Below, piece after piece: positions 10,811 to 20,219 of a stretch of DNA of 64,000 nt (the first letter of the stretch is position 1; each line of letters opens with the position of its first letter). Under the pieces are notes generated by a model, which was given only the letters and a program-made list of their open reading frames with translations, did no database searches and was not told where the DNA came from. A program made the translations under genes and the position numbers. This DNA is from Epithemia pelagica (lineage: Eukaryota; Bacillariophyta; Bacillariophyceae; Surirellales; Surirellaceae), in NCBI GenBank assembly GCA_946965045.2, contig OX337236.1, positions 806,001 to 870,000 of the forward strand, written 5' to 3'.

Positions 10811-11658
10811 TTACGTTCTCGATGCAGTCGAGGCCTTGGGACTACAGGACGAGTTTGGCCACAACTGCTGCCTTGCCCACGACTCGTAGGCTGCCATGTT
10901 GGTTTCCGCTTCGGCAATGGCTTCATCAACAGAACTAGGCTGCAAATTCGAGAGGGCGTCTATTTGAAGCAGTCTTGTTCCGAAATAAAAATTTTTGACT
11001 GGCTGGGGCATATCCTTGGTCACCACTTTCGGTACGGACGGAGCGATGGACGCTTTCGAGCAACATCCGCACGAATTCTCTCCCCAAGAATACTTGAGAA
11101 CTCTGGCTCGTCGGACCATTTTGCGTAATTTGTGGCGATACCTCTCGTCTTCGGCGTTACACGAAACATTGGTGGAATGATTTGCAGTTGGTTCCGCACA
11201 TGTAGCCTTGCGCTTGCAGACTCGTTGGCGCCGAGAGAGGCTGCATTTCAATCGTTCCAACCGTGAATCAAGGGTAGTCTTTTCGTTGGAATCTCCTTTA
11301 GAGTGGGGTGAATAGAGCATTCGTTCCAGTCGTTTGGCCAATGCAGAGGTTTCAATGCAATCAGGAAGATTTCCATCTTGCTGAACACGCTTTAATCGAG
11401 TTTCTCTAGGAGAGAAAAATGGGTATCACTTTTGTGAGAAAAATGTTTTGACACACAAAGTCTTCTGTTCCATCAATGTTTCGCTTACATTTCCTCCAAA
11501 TTTCGCTGTCGCTCGTCACAGTGGATGAGATCTACTGGTCCCTGACTCTTTGGTTGAGCTTTGAGTGCCATGGTTTCCAAAAGAAGGTTGAGAAAGAGGG
11601 TTGGGTCCAAATGAGAAAGGGATAGTTTGTTGGAAGGAGTACTTTTGTGGCTGTCCAT
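10811..11658 (-). CDS. Unrecognised basic protein, two exons
   Basis: Exon 1 is 11489-11658 and exon 2 is 10811-11405, with an 83-bp intron (GTAAGCG … CTCTCCTAG). The joined frame encodes 254 residues. The ATG at 11658 follows an in-frame TGA, which supports the start. The N-terminus (SLSHLDPTLFLNLLLETMAL) looks helical. The middle is rich in Lys/Arg and contains a Cys/His-containing stretch around residues 115-140. A later Cys-Gly-Cys-Cys lies near residue 165. The C-terminal third has an acidic helix (SSVDEAIAEAETNMAAYESW). I recognise no family. The splice junction rests on frame continuity and motif quality only. Confidence 0.55.
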
Positions 11659-12597
11659 GTTGTTTTGTGAGAGAATCCTGAATCATGGTCCAAAATTTCT
11701 CCGCTTCCCTTTGACCGACCGAGTTCACACGGCACGTGACACGTGACCCGGCTCAGGCCCTTCTTGTCTCTTGACCGCTCAAGCATAGCTTCGATCTCAT
11801 CGTTCTCATAATATCGGAAAAAGAATTTCATTGAATCAAACCGAAAATGTCAGAATCCCGAGCGTTGTATACTTCCTTGAGGCGGACAAACAAACCGAAG
11901 CCCACTTCGCGATCTTGGATCTTGATTGACTCCCGATTAACCACACCCAGTTTTTTGTATTTCTTTCGTGAAGAGCCGGAGATGATTCATCAACAGAGAG
12001 AGGGAAGAGCGGAAAAAATGAGGGATGTAGACTGTATTAACAATTAACAACAACAAGGACAAGCCTCTCCATGATCCGAGGGTTATACTACTCGCACTCC
12101 TAACGACTGAGACACACATCATACTCCTAGCTACCGGTAGGCACCTCCTGTACCCATAGGTCACCACCTCTATTCGTGTGTGGATGGATCTTGGTTACAC
12201 TGGTTCCTTTCCTTCCAGTACTTTGTCGTTCACAAAGATTAGGTTGCCACAAAGTATCATCTTTTTATATCGATTCAGTTAGCATACTGGCAAGACAGGA
12301 TGGGAGAATCGACAAATGTTTCTCCGAGCTATCCATCATCCTTTTGGTTAGAAATGGAGCTGTTTTCTTGAAAGGATTGTTTGTCTACATATGCGTAGGA
12401 AGTATGGACAAGTCTGACCACCACCCATCCATGTCTTGTCGTCGTTTTTGTTTGTGTTGTTCCAAACTGTCTCAGCAACCCGAAATCGTTCTGTCGATCC
12501 AGTTCCACACCGTACACACACGGAACCACTCCTTTGCTTGGCATTTCCTGTAATGGTCCCGTCTTTTACTGGTTTGTCGTTCTTGTTCTTGTGGTGA
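11659..12597. other. Intergenic, no gene seen
   Basis: About 940 bases without a credible coding frame. I checked 12050-12170 for a tRNA because of a D-arm-like stretch on the minus strand, but found no T-arm. The region holds the promoter of the gene to its left and the 3' UTR of the SDR gene to its right. Confidence 0.5.
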
Positions 12598-13542
12598 TCA
12601 GGATCTCTGTGCCGCCAACTGATTGATGCGATCGTAGCGCAAGACTCCTGAAACGCTGTCCTGTTGCAAACTCGTGACAATGGCCTTGGCCAAGGCTTGT
12701 ACTGTCACGGGCGGATCGACAAAGGGGACACCCACGGCGTGCAAGGCGGCAAAGGCCCCAACGGGCACATAACTTTGGGGTCGATCCAACGAATAAATCA
12801 AGGACGGTCGTACCACAATGGGTCGAATGTCATTTGGATTGGAATGACTGGATGACGACAACAATTCGTGTTCCACGGCTCGTTTGGCAGTGAGGTAGCG
12901 TTGCAAAAAGTCGGGGGTGAGGTATTGTTCGACAAAGGGTCCTCCCGTCATTTCCGGCCATCCGGCTTCGGCGGCCGACGTGAAACAAAAGGGGAGAGTG
13001 CGTTGCTGTTCCTGTGCATAGGTCCGGGCCGCCTCCAGGGCATTCAAGGCCGTTTGACGGGTAATGGCATCGTAGGTGGAATCGGCCGAAGGAATGGAGC
13101 CTGATCCGGAGGCCCATTGATTCCAATCGCCCAACCCCGAGGCTCCATCCAACAATAAACCAATGCAATGGACCATGCCCACATAGTCGGTCGATTCCTT
13201 TAAAATATTCTTGACACATTCCGGATTGGTCGCATCGCCCGTTCGATAATCCACCTTGGTATTCGACGACGACGGAGGCAAACCACGGCGCGACAAGGAG
13301 GTTACTTCGAATCCTTCTTGCAAGGCTTGTTGACACACAGCTTGTCCCAAAAAGCCCGTTCCACCCAAGACAAGAATCGTGCCCTTTTTGGAGGATGCGT
13401 CATTGGACGGTGACGACAACGACAAGAGACGAACCGATGCCGAAGAACGGGGTGATGATGTGGTCGGCACCATCCAGGCCGAAGCCGTGGTGGTAGCAAC
13501 CACAGCGACGGAAACGAATAAAACGACGCTGATGCGATCCAT
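12598..13542 (-). CDS. Plastid-targeted atypical short-chain dehydrogenase/reductase
   Basis: A single exon encodes 314 residues. The N-terminus is a signal peptide (VVLFVSVAVVATTTASA) followed by Trp-Met-Val-Pro; the A-S-A-W step matches the ASAF-type motif of diatom plastid presequences, where Trp can replace Phe. The mature part starts with a Rossmann fingerprint TILVLGGTGFLGQAV near residue 58, of the Gly-x-x-Gly-x-x-Gly type seen in NmrA/NDUFA9-like atypical SDRs. A Tyr-x-x-x-Lys (RYLTAKRAVE) lies in the expected position near residue 220, and a substrate-lobe segment IVVRPSLIYS follows. It probably binds NAD(P) in the plastid. Relatives include electron-transfer assembly factors and epimerase-like proteins, and the substrate cannot be read from the sequence. 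Confidence 0.85.
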   Translation of the reverse strand: MDRISVVLFVSVAVVATTTASAWMVPTTSSPRSSASVRLLSLSSPSNDASSKKGTILVLGGTGFLGQAVCQQALQEGFEVTSLSRRGLPPSSSNTKVDYRTGDATNPECVKNILKESTDYVGMVHCIGLLLDGASGLGDWNQWASGSGSIPSADSTYDAITRQTALNALEAARTYAQEQQRTLPFCFTSAAEAGWPEMTGGPFVEQYLTPDFLQRYLTAKRAVEHELLSSSSHSNPNDIRPIVVRPSLIYSLDRPQSYVPVGAFAALHAVGVPFVDPPVTVQALAKAIVTSLQQDSVSGVLRYDRINQLAAQRS

Positions 13543-14188
13543 TGGTTCGCAGGAAGACTGATACTTTTCTTATTCAATCTCCTCTCACAGTCGCAGTGGG
13601 TCAATTTCAATGATAGATAATGTAATAGTTATGATTTAAGCCAAAGGGATTTGAGAACGCAACGATCGAATCATCAACCATGCCACTTCAGCACAATTGG
13701 TGCAGCGTCATGCAATCTATTCGCGACTCGATTGTGTCATTCTTATTTTCTGCGATCAACACTGGGTGGATCTTTTTGGTCCTCATTTTTTCCTCTCAAT
13801 TCTTTGGCTGCAAGGACGAATGTCCAACGTTGGTGCTTGTGGAGCCGCTCCAGTCGTCGATTGCCAAAGGCGAGAGCTATGCAAGAGCCATAAAGAGCAT
13901 CATCATCACCCTGACACAAGATTGGAAACCGATCGAACCGTTGCAAAGTTTGTTGTCGCTGTTGGTGCCATTGTCGAAATCGGTTCGTCAGTGGTTGCCG
14001 GCCGGTTGCCAAACGACTGCACCAACAGTACACGTTGTTACCATCATCTACAGCAAGAACAACAAAACGAGAAACAAAAACAAGGACAAGAACAAAGAGC
14101 AGGACGACTACATCGAAGAAGAACCACACATTTCAGCCGCTTCTTGAGAAGAGATCTTTGTTGCTGGAAATTGCTTCTCCGTGTGTTT
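13543..14188. promoter_or_regulatory. Divergent region upstream of the Fpg-UNG gene
   Basis: The SDR and Fpg-UNG genes diverge from here. A 155-codon frame starts at an ATG at 13680 and has two hydrophobic stretches, but another frame here is the in-frame upstream extension of the Fpg gene and neither shows a family. I treat the region as promoter, UTR or possible presequence DNA. Confidence 0.35.
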
Positions 14189-17100
14189 ATGGTTTGGTGG
14201 TCGGCTGCAACTACTCCTGCTGCTGCATTGCAGCATCCAGGAAAACAAGCGTGGAAGCAACAAGGACGCTGGACAGCTACGTTGCTCAAGAGTTCAACGA
14301 GCAAGACAACACGACGAAGCTTGTTTCTTGGCAGCCGCCTGATTCCAGTACAACAAGGAGCACCAAGCATGGAGACTAGTGGCCAATGTCGTTCCATGGC
14401 AACGACTCGTTCTCCCCTTCTCATGATGCCGGAGGGACCCGAAGTTCGTGCGTGGGTGGATCAATTGCAACCCACTGCCAAAGGATGTCGGTTGGTCGAT
14501 TGGAAATTCGTATCGGGACGTTATGCCAACAACAATAAGAGTCCACCGACGGGGTGGGACCAATTTCGAACCACCATGACGCAATGGAAGGAAACCGAAA
14601 CCAAGGAGGATTCACAGGATTCGGTGGTCGATATCATTGTTGATTGGAATTGCAAGGGCAAATTCATGTACCTGGTGTTGGATGACGGTGCGGGTGGTGC
14701 TTTGCCACCAGTCAAGGGTACAGACAAGGACGAACGAAACAACAACAACCACGACGACGACGATTGGCAACGATCCATCTGGATAACATTGGGACTCACG
14801 GGAAAGTTTGTTTCACAAACCGTCCATGATCAACAGTTTTCACCGACCGAACAAGCCAAGGCGCGATGGTATCTCGAAGTCGTGGACGTGAACGAGTCAA
14901 TCGAAAGTGCCAACCATTCTCGTCGTCGACGCATTTATTACTATGACACGCGCAATTTTGGAACGGTACGATTTTCCACCAGTCGATTGGAATTACAGAC
15001 CAAGTTGCAGTCCTTGGGACCCGACATTTTGGGTCCCCGTTCTGTGTCTTTTGTGGAGGACAATGGTAGTAGGAGGAGTATAAGGCACAAAAGTGTCGAG
15101 GACAACACAAACGACAATTCGCAACAACAGGATCCAACCAAAGACACCAACACAACTACTGTCACACTCCTCCATCAAGAACTTTTGCAAGTGATCCAAA
15201 AACTTTCCCCCGCCAGACAAGAAAAAGTGAATGTTTGTAAATTTCTCATGGATCAAAGCAAACTTGTGGGAGTTGGTAAGTGCCTCCCAGAGCCCTTTCC
15301 TTTTCTCGATATGCGAGTCGTTCGTTCCAGTTGGTATTGGTGGTGCATTTGTCTGATGCTATTGTCCCTCTTGCTCCTTGTTTGCTCTGGAAAGGTAATT
15401 ACATTTTGGCCGAAGCCTTGTATCGGGCTTGCATTGATCCCTATGCTTTCTTATCGGAATTGAATGAAACGCAACAATCGCAGCTCATTGAACAAGTACA
15501 AAAGGTGGCCATGGAGTCCTATCAGTCTCAACAGCCACTCAAGACTACCGATCCCTCATCATCATCATCATTATCATTATCCTTATCGTCGTCCAACAGA
15601 CCAACCTTTGAATACCAATGTTATGGGAGAACCACGTGTCCCAAGGGTCATCCTGTCCTCCGTCATACGCAGGGACCCCATGGCCGGACCATTTGGTTTA
15701 CACAAGCACAACTCTTTCGCCCCTTGTCGGAGCGAGATCATTACCGACTGTTTCATCCTGCTCCTCCATCTTCTTCGTTGGACGATTCGGAGTCTAGGGA
15801 TGGTCGCAGGACACGACGACAAGAGCAACCGCAACAACGCAAGATCGGTACAGGAACACGTCGTCCCTACATTTTGCAACGAGAAGAAGAACTGCGCCAT
15901 AAGCAGCCACAGAAACAAACCGAGACTGCATCTCCCAGAGAGTCACCAACATCAATACCACCAGCAAACGTACCCCAATCACCCTTGGGAAGAAAGCGTC
16001 CTTACATTATGGAAAAGATGGAAGAGGAGAATCGGCAAAACAAGACGCTCAAACCCAAACCACCAACCGACACTGCATCTCCCAGACAGCCACCAACATC
16101 AATACCACCAGCAAACGTATCCCAATCACCCTTGGGAAGAAAGCGTCCTTACATTATGGAAAAGATGGAAGAAGAGAATCGGCAAAACAAGACGCTCAAG
16201 CCACCACAACCAGTGTCACAGCAGCAGTCACCTGTCCCTGCATCACCGCCGCCGCCACCACCACCACCGCCACCACAACAACAAGAACTCCGAACCAAAC
16301 GACCCTACATTATGGAGCAAATGGAGAGAGAAAAACAACGGGCCAGTACAAAACGACGAGGTCCACCTCCTCCCAAACCTCAATCCAAAGTCCCCACCAC
16401 TGTGACCAAGAAACAATTGGAACAGGCAGCCAAAACGCTTGGTCGGGGATTACAAGACGAACAATGGCGAAATGCCTTGCATGCTCACATGGAATCGGAA
16501 TCCTTTCAACAATTGGCCTGGTGTTTGCAACAAGACCGAGAAGCGGGTGCCGTTATCTATCCTCCCACCAACACTGAAATCTTTGCCGCCTTGAATTGCT
16601 GTCCCTTGGATCGGGTCCGTGTTGTCTTGTTGGGTCAAGATCCCTATCCTAGTCCCGGTCACGCTCATGGATTGGCCTTTTCCGTCCGTCGTCATGTACG
16701 GCCCCTCCCAGCCTCCTTGCGCAATATATTCAAAGAGTTGCAAGATGAGGGTCTCGTGGTTCCACCCCAAGACGGTGGTGGATCGCAACGGCAACATGGT
16801 AATTTGCAAAAGTGGGCCGATCAAGGAGTCTTGATGCTCAATACCATACTGACGGTACGGGAGGGAGCAATCCTCAGTCACGAGGGTTTGGGATGGGAAA
16901 AATTTACGGACGCTGTCATTCAAGCCGTTTTGGATTATTCCTCTTCTTCGAGTGAAGATCATGACGGCGGCTCTGCCATTGTTTTCTTGTTGTGGGGGAA
17001 CCCCGCCACCAAAAAACTTGCCGAGTTTTTGGACTTGGAGGATCCAAACAGCCATTACGTGATTCTTCGATGCAGTCATCCTTCGCCCTTGTCGGCCAGT

Positions 17101-17202
17101 CGTACCGAACGACCATTTTTGGGATCCAATTGTTTCCGACGAGTCAATCAAGCCCTCGAGGAGATGGGAGAGGACCCGATTGATTGGAATGTCAATGAAT
17201 GA
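14189..17202 (+). CDS. Fused Fpg/Nei glycosylase-lyase and family-1 uracil-DNA glycosylase
   Basis: Exons reach 15275 and resume at 15395; the 119-bp intron starts GTAAGTG and ends GGAAAG, rebuilding GVGNYILAEALYRA of the helix-two-turn-helix. From the ATG at 14426 the protein has 885 residues. N-terminal Fpg/Nei features are Pro2, Glu3 and Glu6 (MPEGPEV), the Lys in NCKGKFMYLV, the H2TH (~275-300), and a zinc-less finger with the key Arg (HGRTIWF, ~382). Residues ~400-610 form a Pro/Gln/Lys linker with four R-P-Y-I-x repeats. A full UNG follows: GQDPYPSPGHAHG (~697), LMLNTILTV, LLWGNPA, HPSPLSASR (~846), and FLGSNCFRRVN. It should excise oxidised pyrimidines/purines (with AP-lyase activity) and uracil. 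An in-frame ATG at 14189 adds a 79-residue basic Ser/Thr-rich leader. Pro2 must be exposed, so such a leader would have to be cleaved or the start is 14426. Confidence 0.9.
15927..16202 (+). repeat. 147-bp tandem duplication inside the Fpg-UNG linker
   Basis: Two near-identical copies start at 15927 and 16074. Each encodes the unit with SIPPANV, QSPLGRKRPYIMEKMEEENR and NKTLKP. Differences are a few substitutions (for example GAGAGTC versus GACAGCC), so the duplication is recent or kept homogeneous. More diverged copies of the R-P-Y-I core lie on both sides (15865-15885 and 16300-16325). Confidence 0.85.
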
Positions 17203-17780
17203 GAAAAGGGTATTCCTAGAAAAAAGTCAATTCGCCTGGAAGGTTTGGAAGAGAATCTGATTGATTGGACTGTGAATGGACAACACACAGAGAGTGAGCG
17301 TAAAAGGGAGAAACGTCTTGTACAAATGATGGCACGCTGGAGCAATGCGATTCTCCGATTGACTGTCGAGAAGCGTGGCTACAATAGCGTGTCCTTAACA
17401 ACTTTATCTTGAAAGAATACAATGAAGGTTCTCTAGAATGAATCAAATCAGTTTAAAAAGAGGATCTAGTAGTAGTATAGAGTACAGTGTGGTCGCTCGA
17501 TCACGCACTCGTCAATGGGCGACGGTTCAACACACGAGATCGAGAGACAAATGATAGCAGGGGACTAGTGGTACAGAGGCGTGAATGGTGATGATGAAGA
17601 TGTTCGAGACTCGGGTTGGTTCCTCTCGAATGTGTCCATGGCTCACCACGACACTCCTACAAGAGCATTGCCGGGTCCATACAACGGGACCGTTTGCTTT
17701 GTCGAGTGTCACGAGATTGACACGGGGAATCCAGCCTCGTCGTTTGTCCTGCACCTCATCCTTGGGTCAAACAAACGGTT
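17203..17780. other. Intergenic between convergent genes
   Basis: These 580 bases separate the Fpg-UNG stop from the VDE-like stop. No supported gene is present. Frames through 17585-17790 are antisense to nothing known and look random. Confidence 0.5.
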
Positions 17781-19458
17781 TTACTGCTGATCGGCAACCA
17801 CATCTTCGGGCCACGCCATGGGCACTCGCAAGCTATTCATGGTTTGGTAATGTCGATGCGGATTCTCCAGATAATCTCCCACTTCATACCACCAGGCCCG
17901 TTTGGACGACGAGGTGTCGGTGGACGCCGTCGTCGAAGTCGACGAAGGCGGTTGCAATTCTTGGGCGGTCGGGGCATTGCGTTGAATCATGTCGCGCGCC
18001 GCCACGGGTTCGACACCCAAAATTTCCGAAACCTTGGTACTGGCCAAAATTCCTCGAAAGGGATACTTCGAAGAGGATTCTGGTGGTTGCTGCTGAAAGA
18101 GGGTCGAAGAATCGTCCTCGGCAAAGCACCCATTGCGGATCCGACAAAATTGATCCGGATTCATTCCAGCCTCCTTGGCAATTTGATAGACCTTCTTCAT
18201 GGATTCTGGGGCCAATTCCTTGGTGCGACTGTAGACAAAGGCACCTTCGTAGGTATTTTGACGCGTCTTGCCATTGTAATAGACAAACTTGAATTCGGGA
18301 GCGCCGGCATCGTTTTCGCCCAACACATACCAATTTTCCCAAAATTCTACAAAAGCAACAAACAATATAGTGTGAGAACCAGGAATGGTCCTTGTCCACA
18401 GCACTCCGCCATTTCACAGCATCATCCAACAACGACTTACTCAGTCCAAACATTTCTCCTTCGGAATGGGCCGTCCGGGCAAAGGTTTGACCTTCCGTCG
18501 CACTGCCTGGTTTGTTCCAGGTGAGGGAATGGGTGGGTGCCTGATCAAAGACCATGGTTTCCCGCGTCTGATAGGCATTGAGACCAATCGATTGGGCACC
18601 ACCACCACCACCACGTTCAACCAAAGATTCCTCCTCTCCCGAAAAGGCAATGAGTTCTTGCACATTGTCCGGCGGAGGCGGCGACCCATCGGGCAACAAG
18701 TGGGGCATGGAAAATTCCACCTCCATTTGCAACTCATTGGCCTGGTGGGTGGCGGCAAAACTATTGCGTTGACAGGCATAACAATCGTAATTGGGATTGT
18801 ACCCCGCCACCTTGTACCAACGGCCCTTCAGGGATTGAGGATCAAACTGGGCCACGGTGGGGGCCGGCGCTCGTGGTTCCTGTCCATAGGCATCGGCACC
18901 GCCCTCCAAAATGGCAATCTTGATGCATTCGTGATCTTCAATGGTACACTTGAGGAATTGGTCCAGTTGGGGCGTCCCATAGCGGGCCATGCAACCGGTA
19001 ATACAGGCATTGTCGCCCAAACACTTGGCCGTACAGGTCAAACCCTTGCGACAATTGGGATCGTCGGCCAAACAAGCCTTGGCCTGTAAGGAACACTGGT
19101 CAATCAAACAATTTTGGTCCACCAAGGAAGTGTCCAATCCACCACCGTAGCGGTCCGACAATTCATTTTCGGCCCAGACCGGTCCGGCAAAGGTGACGGA
19201 GGCCGTCAAGAAACCACCCACGGCAATGCCCGACAACAAATTGGCCGCGTGTTTCCACAACGGAAGTGCCGCTGGAGAAACCGAGGTCCGAGACTCGTGC
19301 TTCTTGTTGTTATTATTGTTATTATGGGACGCGCTCAAGGCAGTGTGTGAATTGGAGGAGGAGACCCAAGTGGCGGTGGGCATAAAGGCACGAGCTCCCA
19401 GCTCTAGGTTGAGCCACAGCAAGGTTTGCACGATCGACACGAGTGCAGCAGTCCTCAT
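17781..19458 (-). CDS. Violaxanthin de-epoxidase family protein (VDE or VDL), thylakoid lumen
   Basis: Exon 1 is 18441-19458 and exon 2 is 17781-18346; a 94-bp intron (GTAAGTCG … TTTTGTAG) lies between, and the join gives LKFWENWYVLG. The protein has 527 residues. It carries a bipartite plastid leader (signal peptide, then ARAF-MP) and a second hydrophobic segment ending VWA-EN (~90-100), a Sec-like thylakoid lumen signal. A Cys-rich domain with ten Cys (~112-180) precedes the lipocalin barrel beginning LKGRWYKVAGYNPNYDC (~215). Two more Cys occur near the C-terminus. VDE reduces violaxanthin or diadinoxanthin with ascorbate; the diatom paralogues VDL1 and VDL2 act in fucoxanthin synthesis instead. 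The Y-D-C-Y-A-C-Q segment differs from the plant VDE F-D-A-F-D-C-Q as I remember it, so I lean towards a VDL paralogue. It is head to head with a ZEP gene. Confidence 0.9.
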
Positions 19459-20219
19459 GGTGGTGTGATTCTTGGTTTGGTTTGTTGGTGTGGCTAGTGT
19501 TGGTTCTGTGGCAGTTTTCGTTTCCACAAATAATGGTGCTCCCAAACGCTCCCACGCAAAAGAATTCTTTCTTCTATCCAAGCAACTCTTCAATGCTTCG
19601 ACAGACTACTGTTCTGGCAGCAAAAGTCTCTTTTTCCTATCGATTCCACAACGGAGGCAAACAAGCACAACAAGATGAAGAAAAACACAATCACGGCAGA
19701 TGGACACAACAAAAGAGACGACGAGGACAACCAACTTGAGGTGGCCCCCTGTAGGAAAACGGAGTCCATGTGGTCGGTGTCTCTCTTGAACCTTTTGGAT
19801 CGCGAAGCCAAAAATCACTCTCTAGCACTGTCAACTTGGGAAGAAGCAGATGGTTTCCCGTTTATTTTTAGGGATACGTGGCCTCGAAAAATTTAGAAAT
19901 AGAAAAGGAGTAATTTAACGCAACCGATATAGACTCGGAACCAAAACACCAGTTCTCTAAAAAAATCACTGCATAGGTGCGTTCTTTCCGCGACCCTCAT
20001 CCATTCAGTCGCGGTTGAAGTTGAACGACGAAGAATGTGACGACACGAGTAGCAAAAGATCATGCCAATCAACATCTTCGAGTTGGGAGTGTGATGATTG
20101 TGCGGCGTTCCTCCTCATCCCATCGTCGTCTTTATACTCTAACAACATTTCTCAAAGAAGCAAGGAGGGGCATCGTTGATTCCTTCAAACAACACACACA
20201 AGACAATCTCTAGTAGAGA
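19459..20219. promoter_or_regulatory. Shared divergent promoter region, VDE-like / ZEP
   Basis: These 760 bases separate the two xanthophyll genes, transcribed outwards. No coding frame is credible. The segment 19860-20030 is AT-rich and 20100-20160 contains a TTTATACTC element about 90 bases before the ZEP start. The arrangement would permit joint regulation by light; no named element is recognisable by eye. Confidence 0.5.

Noticed and set aside
12050-12170. Possible minus-strand tRNA
   Set aside because: A D-arm-like stretch is present, but no T-loop consensus or acceptor pairing follows.
13680-14147. 155-codon ATG frame upstream of Fpg-UNG
   Set aside because: It has two hydrophobic stretches but no family. 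It overlaps the open upstream frame of the Fpg gene and lies in a divergent promoter region. Kept as a possible presequence or uORF only.
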